From an uncultured Tenacibaculum sp. (GTDB lineage Bacteria > Bacteroidota > Bacteroidia > Flavobacteriales > Flavobacteriaceae), in contig CANLMR010000001.1 in assembly GCA_947492185.1 (NCBI GenBank), forward strand, positions 1-64,000: a DNA stretch of 64,000 nt, in the 5' to 3' direction. Position 1 is the first letter of the stretch; every line of letters begins with the position of its first letter. Position numbers and translations under genes: made by a program. The notes below the pieces were generated by a model that was given only the letters and a program-made list of their open reading frames with translations, did not search any database and was not told the origin of the DNA. This document shows positions 1 to 8,810 of this stretch, piece after piece.

Positions 1-3000
1 GCATCTGGAGCGTCATCTACTGAGTCTACTGTAATTACTACTGTAGCTGTATCTGTATCGCCATCTGCATCTGTGATGGTGTATGTGAAACTGTCTGTTC
101 CGTTAAAGTCAGCGTTTGGTGTGTATACAAATACTCCGTCTGAAGTCTCTGTTACTGTACCATTAGATGGACCAGTTGTTAAACTGTAGTCTTCTCCATC
201 TCCGCCGTCTCCACCGATATCATCATTAGTACTTACCGTAATTGTAGTACTAGCATCCTCATTTACAGTTGCTGTATCATCTACTGCATCTGGAATTGTA
301 TCAGAAGTAATAGTAATTGTAAATGGGTCAGACCCAGAACATCCTCCCGCATCGATATAGGTTAATACTCCATTATATGTTCCTGCAGCAGCTGCAGCGG
401 GTATAACATAGCTAGCTCCAGATAAACTTGTTACCGTAGTTATATCTGAAAAACCTTCAGCTTCAGCAGCTGTATCATAATCTATTGTATAATTAACAGG
501 TACTCCCGAAGTAACTGACAATGTAATTGTAGCAGATGTAGTACCTTGAGAAACAGTTGCATTATTTGTAGTTGCTACTGGTGAAGATGAATTTGTTAAG
601 GTAATAGGACCTGTTATTGTATTTGATTTACAACCAACAGGAGGACTATTAGTAGTTATAGATATATTTGTATAATCTCCAGCATCCAAACCAGTTAATT
701 GAAAGCTAGATGATGTTGCTGTGATATTAAGAGGAGTTTGAGCTGTTCCATTATATGAATAATTAACTATATAATCTAATCCAGATGTAACTCCATCGAT
801 TACAATAATTCCATTTGGTGATGAACAACTGGTAGGCTGTGTAATTGCTCCTTGAGATATTGTAGGAGCCCCTGGATCAGTAAGAACTACTGGACCAACT
901 TCTGCAGACTCACAACCATTTAAAGTAACAGTAATATCATCATAAGAACCAGCATTTAATCCTGTAATAGTATATTCACCTCCAGAAGTAGTAGTAAATG
1001 TTCCATTAGTAACATCTACTCCATCATCTACATAATCTAATCCATCGTAAGTTGTAGAAACTTCTAAACCAGTAATTGTAATTGTACCATCGGTACCAGT
1101 ACAAGATGTTGGGTTTGTAGAACTTGTTCCTGCTATTACAGGTAATGGGTTCACTGTAATTGTAAATGTAGCAGGTAAACTTTGACATTCTATTGAATCT
1201 GAGTTTTTTACCGCAAAGGTCCCTGTATAAGTTCCTGGAGAAACACCTCCTGGAACTGCGACACTGATAGGACTTGTTATATTTGTATTATCAGTAACAT
1301 CTACAAAACCTGCTGTGTTAGCTGCAGCATCAAAATCGATACTATAATTAATTGCAGGACCATTAGCTGTTACAGAATATGCTAAACTTATTGATGTATC
1401 TCCTTCGCAGATAGTAAATGCACTCGTAATTAAAGAAATAGTCGGTAATATTTTTACTGTTACAGGAATTGAAGTAGAGAATGTAGTTTCGCAAGCTACA
1501 CCTCCAATTCTTATTGCTTTAACTGAAACACTTGTTACAGATGTACTTAAAGCGAGTGAAGTAACAGAAACTGAAGACCCTGTACCTAATACAGAACCTA
1601 TTCCATTCCCTGCTTGATCTATTAATTCATAAACTACTAAATTTTCTGTATTACTTAAGTTAATTACAACCGAATCTCCTTCACAAACTGTAGATGAAGA
1701 TGTAATGTTAAATGTTTGCTCAACAGGTAATTTACATCCAACTGTCGGGCCACTAGTAACTGTACTTTCACATAAAGAACCTGTTTGGACAGTTACTCCA
1801 ACCACTGAACCAGCAGCTAGCACATCATAACCTGCTGACCCAGCATCTAAACCAGAAATTGTCCAAGTTCCTCCTGAAACTACAGCTGAAAAACCATCTA
1901 TTTTAATACCATCTAAGTATAAAAATACGGTATCTCCATCAGTTCCTGTTCCTGAAACAGAAGCATCTCCTTCTTGTAAAGGTGTTGTATCAATAGTTAC
2001 AGAATTAGTAGATTGACTGAATACTTCTACTTCATTAGATAACGCACTTTCTAATTCTCCTGTATTGGTTGCAGTTGAAGCTATAAAATCTCCAATAGGG
2101 ACGGCAGTAGATAATGTAGAAGTCCAAGTACCATCAGCTAATACTGTAGCCGTACCAACAACCGTGTCTGAAGTTGTAACTGGTGAAGTACCTGATGAGT
2201 ATAATGTTATTGTTGCTCCAACTTCCGAAGAAGTTCCTGAAACTGATGAGATTGTTCCTGGTGTAGCTGGTGTACAATACTCTCCTATAATTATTGGAGC
2301 AATAGATTGTACTGGTACTCCTATTACTGTTACCGAACCTGATTCTGCTGGGCATTCACCTGGTTCCCTATTAAATACTGTTACTACATCTGCATTAACT
2401 AATCCTGAAATCCCAGATATAGTCCATGCTAAACCTGTAGTTGTAGTTGTAAAAGTAGAAGCTACACCATTAATAAATAATGTAATTGTCGCTGTACCAC
2501 TAGGAGTTCCTGCTAAAGTACCAGATATTGAAGTTGTTGTATCATTTATCGGCGATGTTGATATTGTTGGAACTTGTGAAGAAGGTGTTCCTGTGATACA
2601 TATAAAATCTGAAGGAGTAGATTGACATTCTCCAGGTAATTCTATAGTATAATAATAACTTCCTGATAATGCTCCGGCACCACAACCTCCACCAGAACTA
2701 CATGATACATTTGTACTACCATTACATGTATATACATAACTTGAACCATCAGATCCGTTAGGGCCTGTAACTGAAAACACTTCTGAATCATCATCTGCAT
2801 CAAAAAAGCGTACTGTAGCCGTTGCAGGTAAACCAGCAACAACTATTTTTCTATTTCCGCTACAAAGAATACTTGCACTCACAGGTATAGTAGAACAAGT
2901 TGCACCTACCGATATAGAATTACACGAATCATCTGACTCTGATTTTTCATCAGTACCTGTAGCTGTGGCTACTGCTTCAGTTACTAACGCTGTTGCTGTG

Positions 3001-4070
3001 ATGACTTCACTTGAAGCTAAAGCTGGGGAAATTCCAGATAACGTCCAAGCTCCTCCGGAGACTGATGTAGTTCCTATAGAAACACCATCTTTATATACTG
3101 TTATTGTTGCTCCATCTACTTCAGTTGAATTACCAGAAACAGAAGTTGCGCCAACTGTAATTGGTCCTGTAACTGTAGGACAGTTAGCTCTAATAGGTAA
3201 ACCATCTGGAATATCTATAGGAGGTGTTGGAGGAAAAACATCAATAATTTCTTCAAAAACTTCATCTATAGGACCACTATTATCATCTATACCACTAACA
3301 TCTGATAAACTATTTGAGATGGCAGATTTTGGGCTTATCACAGTTGTTGCTACCATCCTAATTGGGGTAGAAGCTGTTATTCCAACTGAAGCTAAATCTG
3401 CTATAGGAATATAAAAATCATAGAAATAATCATCATTGCCACAAATTTCAGATAGCGCTACAGATTTTTGAGCAAAATCATTAAAAGGCCTATCTACTAA
3501 ATGATTTCCTATTTCAGTTCCATTAGTAGTACCATCTATATCATAAATAGCTACTCCAAAATTAGTAAGTAAAACTACCTCAACTTCAAATCCAGGGTTT
3601 CCAGGTACTGCATTAGGATCTGCATTAACTCCATCAAAACCGAACTTTTCATCTGTATCTATTAATATAGAGTACCCTTTTGAATTGTTTGCTGCTCCTC
3701 CCAATCTAAATCGAAACAAAAGATTAGTGCCATCAAAATAAGAATATGAAGAACTATTATCTGCTGATTTAACTAAATCTGTAAACCCACAAGAAGGACC
3801 AGGGCCTAAATCACTGTCTGGTTCTCCAGCACCAACACTTGGAAATGGAGCATATGGGATTTCACTCTCACCTTCGTCATTAGACATAAATCCACTTGGA
3901 CTTGCAGAAACATAACCATCTAAATTAGGATCTAAAACAGATTGTCCTGCACCAGCTGGATCAAAAATTATACCTTTAGTTTGAGCGTAAGAATTAAAAC
4001 CTAATGCAATAAAGATTAGGAACAATACTAGTTTAATTTGTTTTTGTGGGTTTAGAGTAATTTTATTCAT
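1..4070 (-). CDS. Giant secreted Ig-like/cadherin-like repeat adhesin (partial, C-terminus outside window)
   Basis: The minus frame is open from an ATG at 4070 to the window edge, about 1,356 codons, so only the N-terminal part is present. It begins with a Sec signal peptide (MNKITLNPQKQ, hydrophobic stretch, then SYAQ). The next ~230 residues look like a secreted N-terminal domain (DLDGYVSASPSGF-type start, ILIDTDEKFGFDG, YDFYIPIADLA). A long chain of Ig-like beta modules follows, with motifs such as GTWTISGL, CEGDTSISLAYSV and SCTGTDGTITITGL. Near the left edge is a cadherin/VCBS-type module (AVDDTATVNEDAS, then FNGTDSFTYTITDADGDTDTA). Composition is rich in T, S, G and V with paired Cys, as in flavobacterial T9SS-exported adhesins and gliding-associated proteins. 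A C-terminal sorting domain is expected but not visible. Plus-strand frames here (e.g. 2065-2625, 2965-3414) are antisense shadows. Confidence 0.85.
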   Translation of the reverse strand, partial: MNKITLNPQKQIKLVLFLIFIALGFNSYAQTKGIIFDPAGAGQSVLDPNLDGYVSASPSGFMSNDEGESEIPYAPFPSVGAGEPDSDLGPGPSCGFTDLVKSADNSSSYSYFDGTNLLFRFRLGGAANNSKGYSILIDTDEKFGFDGVNADPNAVPGNPGFEVEVVLLTNFGVAIYDIDGTTNGTEIGNHLVDRPFNDFAQKSVALSEICGNDDYFYDFYIPIADLASVGITASTPIRMVATTVISPKSAISNSLSDVSGIDDNSGPIDEVFEEIIDVFPPTPPIDIPDGLPIRANCPTVTGPITVGATSVSGNSTEVDGATITVYKDGVSIGTTSVSGGAWTLSGISPALASSEVITATALVTEAVATATGTDEKSESDDSCNSISVGATCSTIPVSASILCSGNRKIVVAGLPATATVRFFDADDDSEVFSVTGPNGSDGSSYVYTCNGSTNVSCSSGGGCGAGALSGSYYYTIELPGECQSTPSDFICITGTPSSQVPTISTSPINDTTTSISGTLAGTPSGTATITLFINGVASTFTTTTTGLAWTISGISGLVNADVVTVFNREPGECPAESGSVTVIGVPVQSIAPIIIGEYCTPATPGTISSVSGTSSEVGATITLYSSGTSPVTTSDTVVGTATVLADGTWTSTLSTAVPIGDFIASTATNTGELESALSNEVEVFSQSTNSVTIDTTPLQEGDASVSGTGTDGDTVFLYLDGIKIDGFSAVVSGGTWTISGLDAGSAGYDVLAAGSVVGVTVQTGSLCESTVTSGPTVGCKLPVEQTFNITSSSTVCEGDSVVINLSNTENLVVYELIDQAGNGIGSVLGTGSSVSVTSLALSTSVTSVSVKAIRIGGVACETTFSTSIPVTVKILPTISLITSAFTICEGDTSISLAYSVTANGPAINYSIDFDAAANTAGFVDVTDNTNITSPISVAVPGGVSPGTYTGTFAVKNSDSIECQSLPATFTITVNPLPVIAGTSSTNPTSCTGTDGTITITGLEVSTTYDGLDYVDDGVDVTNGTFTTTSGGEYTITGLNAGSYDDITVTLNGCESAEVGPVVLTDPGAPTISQGAITQPTSCSSPNGIIVIDGVTSGLDYIVNYSYNGTAQTPLNITATSSSFQLTGLDAGDYTNISITTNSPPVGCKSNTITGPITLTNSSSPVATTNNATVSQGTTSATITLSVTSGVPVNYTIDYDTAAEAEGFSDITTVTSLSGASYVIPAAAAAGTYNGVLTYIDAGGCSGSDPFTITITSDTIPDAVDDTATVNEDASTTITVSTNDDIGGDGGDGEDYSLTTGPSNGTVTETSDGVFVYTPNADFNGTDSFTYTITDADGDTDTATVVITVDSVDDAPD

Positions 4071-4098
4071 ACGCTAACGATTTAACGTTATTATTTTT

Positions 4099-4147
4099 TA
4101 AAACAAAAAACCGCAGCAGTCTACTTAGTAAACATGTTACGGTTTTT
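4099..4147 (-). terminator. Rho-independent-type terminator between the small ORF and the adhesin
   Basis: AAAAACCG at 4106-4113 pairs with CGGTTTTT at 4140-4147. Read on the minus strand, the stem is followed by TTTTTTGTTTTA. It would end minus-strand transcription entering from the right, just before the adhesin gene. The 26-nt loop is long, so strength is uncertain. Confidence 0.5.
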
Positions 4148-4379
4148 AGTTTTTATTTTTTATTCTTCTATTATTTATACTATCAACATTTGGAGGCAAT
4201 AAAACACACATGCCATCAGCATATGATTTCTTATACAACGAATAGGATATTTGGTTTTTGACACTCATAAATCCGGGGGAATTTTTTTTAGTCAATTTTT
4301 CTACATCACACAAACTTAGAATTTCTTTAAACTCTATACCTGTGCATCTTATTATTTTATGTAAACTTACTATAACCAT
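4146..4379 (-). CDS. Doubtful small ORF, 77 residues
   Basis: This is an ATG-initiated 77-codon frame ending in a basic, Asn-rich tail (SINNRRIKNKN). I recognise no domain, signal peptide or family. In its favour, its TAA stop overlaps the 3' arm of a terminator-like hairpin on the same strand, as at the end of a real transcript. Against it are the lack of an obvious promoter or ribosome site and its unremarkable composition. It could equally be a chance frame in the leader of the adhesin gene. Confidence 0.25.
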   Translation of the reverse strand: MVIVSLHKIIRCTGIEFKEILSLCDVEKLTKKNSPGFMSVKNQISYSLYKKSYADGMCVLLPPNVDSINNRRIKNKN

Positions 4380-4629
4380 ATATTATCAACATAAAGTCGA
4401 TTAATTAATAAGTAAGTAATAGTTGTTTGGGAATTATATCGGTTACATTTCTAGACCATATTAACAATACCATTGTAACCTAGTGCAATATAACAAAAAT
4501 TAACAAATGTTAACATGTTTTTTCAGTTAACAAACTATTTACATTTAAGTATCAACACAACTAAACTTAACATATGTTAATTGAGACACTTATTGAGTAT
4601 AGAAGTCACATTTACGTGACAAAATTATT
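4380..4629. other. Gene-free AT-rich region with paired palindromes
   Basis: No coding frame of interest is seen. The region has three symmetric elements: TTAACA-AA-TGTTAA at 4500-4513, the perfect 14-bp palindrome TTAACA-TA-TGTTAA at 4567-4580, and GGTTACA (4441-4447) facing TGTAACC (4474-4480). A short inverted repeat GTCAC-N6-GTGAC lies at 4605-4620, just past the stop of the neighbouring J-domain gene. Repetition of the same half-site with the same 2-bp spacer suggests binding sites for a dimeric regulator, but no target gene is obvious. Confidence 0.4.
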
Positions 4630-5391
4630 TTAGAAACCTTTTTCTTCTTTTAATTTTTCATAAGCATTCTGAATACTTTGAAACTTTTCTTTAGCAGCTT
4701 TTAAGTGTTCTTCACCTATGTCTTGTAGTCTATCTGGGTGAAACTTTTTAGCCATTCTCCTGTAGGCTTTTTTAATCTCATCAACCGATGCATCTTTTTC
4801 TATCTCTAAAATTTTGTAGGCTGCATCTGCTTCATTATAAAACATTGCTTTGATAGATTCATAATCTCTATCATTAATATAAAGGTATCCAGCTATTTTT
4901 CTAATCACAGCTTCCTCAGATGCATCAACCATATCATCGGCTTTAGCTATACCAAACAAAAAGTGAATTAATTGTAAACGTGAAGAATGAGACATGTGTT
5001 CACGAATCTGAATACATACTTGTCTAGTAGAAACATCATTTTTAATAACACCATTGAATAACTTGAATGCTCTACTGGCTCTTTCTTTACCATATAAACT
5101 TGTAAAATGAGCTCTAACAAAATCTAATTCTCTTTTATCAACATTACCATCTGCCTTTATAACAACAGAAGCTAATACTAATAAACTAATTTCAAAATCA
5201 CCTGAAGTAGAAGATTTGACTTTAGCTTGTTTTTTAGTTTTTCTTTTATACTCTTGTTGTTCGCTTTTATATTCCTGAACACTAACTCCACTGTCAATTA
5301 CACTCCCAATTGCATAACCAATAAGGGCTCCAATTGGACCTCCTAATGTAAAACCTAGTCCTGCACCCAACCATTTTGTAAAATTTCCCAT
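4630..5391 (-). CDS. TerB/DjlA-like J-domain protein
   Basis: This 253-residue protein has a Gly-rich hydrophobic N-terminus (residues 7-35, GLGFTLGGPIGALIGYAIGS) that could insert in or lie along the membrane. A basic linker follows, then a TerB/DjlA-type helical domain (about 65-170, with ASVVIKADGNVDKRE and GIAKADDMVDASEE) and a C-terminal J domain (about 190-250) with an intact HPD at 218-220. The HPD is the DnaK-stimulating motif, so the protein is probably a DnaK co-chaperone of the DjlA type. The architecture matches DjlA, including the order membrane segment, TerB, J domain. It is transcribed divergently from the bacilliredoxin gene, and the minus frame CAAATATA at 5412-5419 gives a -7 box for it. 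Confidence 0.85.
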   Translation of the reverse strand: MGNFTKWLGAGLGFTLGGPIGALIGYAIGSVIDSGVSVQEYKSEQQEYKRKTKKQAKVKSSTSGDFEISLLVLASVVIKADGNVDKRELDFVRAHFTSLYGKERASRAFKLFNGVIKNDVSTRQVCIQIREHMSHSSRLQLIHFLFGIAKADDMVDASEEAVIRKIAGYLYINDRDYESIKAMFYNEADAAYKILEIEKDASVDEIKKAYRRMAKKFHPDRLQDIGEEHLKAAKEKFQSIQNAYEKLKEEKGF

Positions 5392-5411
5392 TTCTATTTT
5401 TTTAATAATTT

Positions 5412-5440
5412 CAAATATAATGAGATTATAAGTATCTTTG
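5412..5440. promoter_or_regulatory. Divergent flavobacterial -7 boxes
   Basis: TATCTTTG at 5433-5440 (plus) fits TAnnTTTG and lies 24 nt before the bacilliredoxin ATG. CAAATATA at 5412-5419 reads TATATTTG on the minus strand, 20 nt before the J-domain gene. No convincing -33 TTG is seen for either. Confidence 0.5.
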
Positions 5441-5464
5441 TAGTCTAAAAAAAAGATAATTAAT

Positions 5465-5875
5465 ATGTATCCAGAAGAATTAGTAAAACCAATGCGTGAT
5501 CAATTAATTGATGCTGGTTTTGATGCTTTATATAGTGCTGAAGATGTTGATATTGCTTTAGCAAAAGAAGGAACAACATTAGTAATGGTAAACTCTGTTT
5601 GTGGTTGTGCTGCTGGTACTGCAAGACCAGGAACAATTGCTTCTATTTTAGGAGATAAAAAACCAGATCATTTAACCACAGTTTTTGCTGGTGTAGAAAA
5701 AGAATCTACAGCTAAAGCTCGTGAATATATGATTCCATTTCCTCCTTCTTCTCCTGCTGTTGCTTTATTTAAAGATGGGAAGTTAGTACACATGTTAGAA
5801 AGACATCATATTGAAGGGCGTTCGGCACAAATGATTGCTGAAAACTTATCTCAAGCTTTCGAAGAGTTTTGCTAA
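5465..5875 (+). CDS. BrxA/BrxB-family bacilliredoxin
   Basis: The 136-residue protein matches the BrxA/BrxB (YphP/YqiW, DUF1094) family over its full length: MYPEELVKPMRDQL at the start, VNSVCGCAAGTARPG around the active site, and HHIEGRSAQMIAENL near the end. The active-site CGC (Cys46, Cys48) is intact. Family members have a thioredoxin fold and reduce mixed disulfides between cytosolic proteins and a low-molecular-weight thiol. Bacteroidota lack a confirmed classical bacillithiol role in many species, so the actual thiol partner is inference. It is a single gene with its own -7 box and a strong terminator at 5897-5928. Confidence 0.9.
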   Translation: MYPEELVKPMRDQLIDAGFDALYSAEDVDIALAKEGTTLVMVNSVCGCAAGTARPGTIASILGDKKPDHLTTVFAGVEKESTAKAREYMIPFPPSSPAVALFKDGKLVHMLERHHIEGRSAQMIAENLSQAFEEFC

Positions 5876-5896
5876 GCTAGTAAACAAAATTGAAAA

Positions 5897-5928
5897 TAAA
5901 AATCCGCTCTTTGAGTGGATTTTTTTTA
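5897..5928 (+). terminator. Terminator of the bacilliredoxin gene
   Basis: AAAATCCGCTC-TTT-GAGTGGATTTT with one G.T pair, followed by an uninterrupted T run. The -33 TTG of the next gene's promoter (5911-5913) sits inside this hairpin. Confidence 0.85.
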
Positions 5929-5940
5929 TGCTTACTTTTG
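5911..5940 (+). promoter_or_regulatory. Consensus flavobacterial promoter of the GT9 gene
   Basis: TTG at 5911-5913, a 19-bp spacer, then TACTTTTG at 5933-5940, matching TTG-N19-TAnnTTTG. The predicted start lies about 15-20 nt upstream of the TTG start codon at 5960. Confidence 0.75.
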
Positions 5941-5959
5941 AAGTGTAAAATTTCAACTA

Positions 5960-6997
5960 TTGAAAAAACAAACACATATTATTGTTTTTAGATTATCTGC
6001 TATGGGAGATGTTGCAATGACTGTTCCTGTAATTAAATCTTTTGCAAAACAATATCCTGAAACAAAAATCACTTTTGTTTCTAGAGGTTTTTTAAAACCC
6101 CTTTTTAATGATCTTGAAAATGTAGATTTTTTTACTGTTGACACCAATAATAAACACAAGGGTTTCTCAGGGTTATTTAGATTGTTCAAAGAACTAAAAT
6201 CTAGAAAACCTACTCATTTTGCGGATTTCCATAATGTATTGCGCTCTAAAGTAATTTGTTTACTTTTTTCTGTTTTTTCGAATATAAAGATTGTCAGAAT
6301 TAATAAAGGGCGAAAAGAGAAAAAAGCCTTAACTCGTCAACACAACAAAACATTTAAACAACTTAAAACAAGCCATCAACGTTATGCTGATGTTTTAAAT
6401 AACCTTGGCTATTATACAGAAATTGAAAATTTTAACACTACTAAAAAAGAAAAATTAAGCGACAATAATCTTCTAGTTACCGGAATAAAAACTTTACCTT
6501 GGATAGGTATCGCTCCTTTTGCTGCTTTTCCTTCAAAAACATATCCTGAAGATTTAATGTTTCAAGTAATTGAAGGATTATCAAAAGAAAACGTTCAGAT
6601 TTTCTTGTTCGGTGGAAAAGCTGATATGGACAAACTACAACCTGTTGAAAGTAAATTTAACAATGTAGTATCTATTGCGGGTAAATTAGACGGACTTAAA
6701 GAAGAACTGAATTTAATTTCTAATTTAGACATTATGCTTTCTATGGATAGTGGTAATGCTCATTTTGCAGCTATGAAAGGTGTGAAAACAATTACAATTT
6801 GGGGAAACACACATCCTTTTGCTGGTTTTGCTCCTTTTAATCAACCTAAAGATTTTTGCATACTTCCTGACTTAAACAAATATCCTGCTTTACCTTGTTC
6901 TATTTATGGTAATAAAACTTTTTCAGGGTATGAAGATGTTATGAGAACTATTGAACCAAAAACAATTATTGAAAAAATAAAATCAGAACTGTTATAA
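5960..6997 (+). CDS. Glycosyltransferase family 9 (heptosyltransferase-like)
   Basis: The 345-residue protein begins IIVFRLSAMGDVAMTVPVI, the characteristic N-terminal Rossmann motif of ADP-heptose:LPS heptosyltransferases. It ends with the C-terminal donor-site region (LDIMLSMDSGNAHFAAMKGVKTITIWGNTHPFAGF). Family 9 enzymes add sugars to the lipopolysaccharide core on the cytoplasmic face of the inner membrane; the exact sugar and acceptor cannot be told from sequence. The start codon is TTG at 5960, with no nearby ATG that would preserve the motif, and it lies just after a consensus promoter. The protein is soluble, with no membrane segment. It is monocistronic, followed by a bidirectional terminator at 7001-7030. 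Confidence 0.88.
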   Translation: MKKQTHIIVFRLSAMGDVAMTVPVIKSFAKQYPETKITFVSRGFLKPLFNDLENVDFFTVDTNNKHKGFSGLFRLFKELKSRKPTHFADFHNVLRSKVICLLFSVFSNIKIVRINKGRKEKKALTRQHNKTFKQLKTSHQRYADVLNNLGYYTEIENFNTTKKEKLSDNNLLVTGIKTLPWIGIAPFAAFPSKTYPEDLMFQVIEGLSKENVQIFLFGGKADMDKLQPVESKFNNVVSIAGKLDGLKEELNLISNLDIMLSMDSGNAHFAAMKGVKTITIWGNTHPFAGFAPFNQPKDFCILPDLNKYPALPCSIYGNKTFSGYEDVMRTIEPKTIIEKIKSELL

Positions 6998-7000
6998 AAG

Positions 7001-7030
7001 AATAAAGCATCGCTTATGCGATGCTTTATT
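7001..7030. terminator. Bidirectional terminator
   Basis: A 13-bp perfect stem (AATAAAGCATCGC / GCGATGCTTTATT) with a TTAT loop sits between convergent genes (GT9 on plus, Kbp-like on minus) and can serve both. Confidence 0.85.
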
Positions 7031-7061
7031 TAGTATAGTAAGTTTTTATATCTCATTTACC

Positions 7062-7532
7062 TTAGTCCACTAATGGTGGAATTCTTAAAACCTGACCTGG
7101 ATAGATTTTGTCTGGGTGCTCTAACATTGGTTTATTAGCTTCAAAAATTACAGGATACTTCATTGCGTTTCCATAAAATTCTTTAGCTATCTTACCTAAA
7201 GTGTCACCACTAACAACGGTATGAAATTGAGCCATTTCTTCTTCTGCAATTTCTTCAACTTCAGCAACAGTCATGTTATCTTCTACAGTAGCAATACCAT
7301 CAGTATTACCTACAACTAAAACTACTTTTTCTTTAGTAGCTAAATCAGCAGCTTCACCAGTTACTGTAGCCTTATCATCATCTACACTAACATTTAAATC
7401 AGCAACAGATAATTCTAAAGCGTTAACAGCGTTAACTAATTTTGCAGCTTTTTCCGCAGCTTCTTCCTCAGTTGTTTTTCCGATTCCAAAAACTTTTGCT
7501 CCTGCGTTTTTAATAAATGAAAATAAACCCAT
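7062..7532 (-). CDS. Kbp-like BON and LysM domain protein
   Basis: This 156-residue protein has the order and length of E. coli Kbp (YgaU, potassium-binding protein). It starts with a short amphipathic N-terminus (MGLFSFIKNAGAKVFG). A BON domain (about 38-90) follows, with VDDDKATVTGEAADLATKEKV and VGNTDGIATVEDN. A C-terminal LysM (about 103-153) carries FHTVVSGDTLGKIAKEFYGN and HPDKIYPGQVLRIPP. Kbp binds K+ in the cytoplasm and helps growth at high potassium. No signal peptide is seen, which agrees with a cytoplasmic protein despite the LysM. The assignment is by architecture and close motif similarity; potassium binding here is inferred. Confidence 0.85.
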   Translation of the reverse strand: MGLFSFIKNAGAKVFGIGKTTEEEAAEKAAKLVNAVNALELSVADLNVSVDDDKATVTGEAADLATKEKVVLVVGNTDGIATVEDNMTVAEVEEIAEEEMAQFHTVVSGDTLGKIAKEFYGNAMKYPVIFEANKPMLEHPDKIYPGQVLRIPPLVD

Positions 7533-7602
7533 TTCTTTTTAATTTTTTGTTATTAATAATTATTTATTCGTTTTAGCAATATACAAATTTTATACCACAA
7601 TT

Positions 7603-8658
7603 TTATTCATTCTCTTCATTGAAAGAATTCCAACCTTGAGCTTTAAGTTTAATTGACTGATTACCACGAGTTATAAGGTTTACACCTTGATTTTCTTCAG
7701 TAATATGACCTATTACGGTTAAATTAGGATTCCCTTTTATTTTATCAAAATCTGCGATAGGTAATGTAAATAATAATTCATAGTCTTCTCCTCCACTTAA
7801 AGCTACCATAGTAGAATCAATATCAAATTCCTCACAAGTAGAAATTACCTGAGGATCTAACGGGAGTTTTTCTTCAAAAATATTACAACCTACTTTACTT
7901 TGTTTACATATATGCATAACTTCTGAAGATAGCCCATCAGAAATATCAATCATAGAGGTTGGCTTAACCCCTAACTCTTTTAATAGTTTAGGAATATCTT
8001 TTCTTGCTTCTGGTTTTAATTGGCGCTCAATTAAATATGAATACCCTTCTAAATCAGGTTGACTTTGTGGATTAACTTTAAAAACTTCCTTCTCTCTTTC
8101 TAGAACTTGTAATCCCAAATATGCGGCTCCTAAATCTCCAGAGACTATTATCAAATCATTAGGTTTTGCTCCACTTCTATATACAACTTCTTCTTTATCT
8201 GCTTTACCTATAGCCGTAATTGAAATCAACATTCCTTTAGTTGAAGATGTAGTATCTCCTCCGATTAAATCAATATTATAAGTCTCACAAGCAAGCTGAA
8301 TACCAGAATACAATTCTTCTATAGCTTCCAGAGGAAAACGATTAGAAACAGCAATTGAAACGGTAATTTGATGAGCGTCAGCATTCATAGCATAAACATC
8401 AGAAAGGTTTACCATTACCGATTTATATCCTAAATGCTTTAAAGGCACGTAGCTCAAATCAAAATGCACGCCTTCCACTAGCAAATCTGTAGTAAGCAAT
8501 GTTTGTTTCTCTGAACTTGATAGCACAGCACAATCATCTCCTATTCCTTTCTCAGTTGTAGAATGTTGGATTTTGAAATGTTTAGTTAAATGCTCTATTA
8601 AACCAAACTCACCTAACGAAGCCAAAGAGGTCTTCTGTCTATTTTTATCTTCTAACAT
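7603..8658 (-). CDS. thiL: Thiamine-monophosphate kinase
   Basis: This is a full-length (351-residue) ThiL: it phosphorylates thiamine monophosphate to thiamine diphosphate with ATP in the cytosol. Diagnostic motifs are in order: GIGDDCAVL near the N-terminus, TTDLLVEGVHFDLSY, the Mg-binding YAMNADA region, LIGGDTTSSTKG, IIVSGDLGAAYLGL, SMIDISDGLSSEV and ALSGGEDYELLFTLP. The ATG at 8658 is only 4 nt from a TATCTTTG box on the same strand (8663-8670), so the transcript may be nearly leaderless. TPP produced here would also supply SucA, encoded later in the window. Confidence 0.95.
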   Translation of the reverse strand: MLEDKNRQKTSLASLGEFGLIEHLTKHFKIQHSTTEKGIGDDCAVLSSSEKQTLLTTDLLVEGVHFDLSYVPLKHLGYKSVMVNLSDVYAMNADAHQITVSIAVSNRFPLEAIEELYSGIQLACETYNIDLIGGDTTSSTKGMLISITAIGKADKEEVVYRSGAKPNDLIIVSGDLGAAYLGLQVLEREKEVFKVNPQSQPDLEGYSYLIERQLKPEARKDIPKLLKELGVKPTSMIDISDGLSSEVMHICKQSKVGCNIFEEKLPLDPQVISTCEEFDIDSTMVALSGGEDYELLFTLPIADFDKIKGNPNLTVIGHITEENQGVNLITRGNQSIKLKAQGWNSFNEENE

Positions 8659-8662
8659 GCTG

Positions 8663-8670
8663 CAAAGATA
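8663..8670 (-). promoter_or_regulatory. -7 box immediately upstream of thiL
   Basis: CAAAGATA reads TATCTTTG on the minus strand (TAnnTTTG). It ends 4 nt before the thiL ATG, implying a very short or absent 5' leader. No good -33 element is seen. Confidence 0.45.
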
Positions 8671-8768
8671 GTATTAGAATTATAAATTAACTCCTATTTA
8701 TTTTGATTAAAAAGATAGGGTTTACCTTTCCAAAACTGTTATACAATCAAATAACGTTTTTAATTTCA

Positions 8769-8776
8769 TACTTTTG
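8769..8776 (+). promoter_or_regulatory. -7 box for the surface operon
   Basis: TACTTTTG fits TAnnTTTG and lies 34 nt upstream of the ATG at 8811, the first gene of a four-gene operon. A -33 TTG at the expected spacing is not evident. Confidence 0.45.
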
Positions 8777-8810
8777 TTATTAAGAGTCCTTTAAAATTAC
8801 CTCAACGCTC

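Noticed and set aside
2065..3414. Plus-strand open frames of 186 and 149 codons
   Set aside because: They are antisense to the adhesin repeats; their low-complexity V/P/T composition follows from reading the T/S/G-rich repeats backwards.
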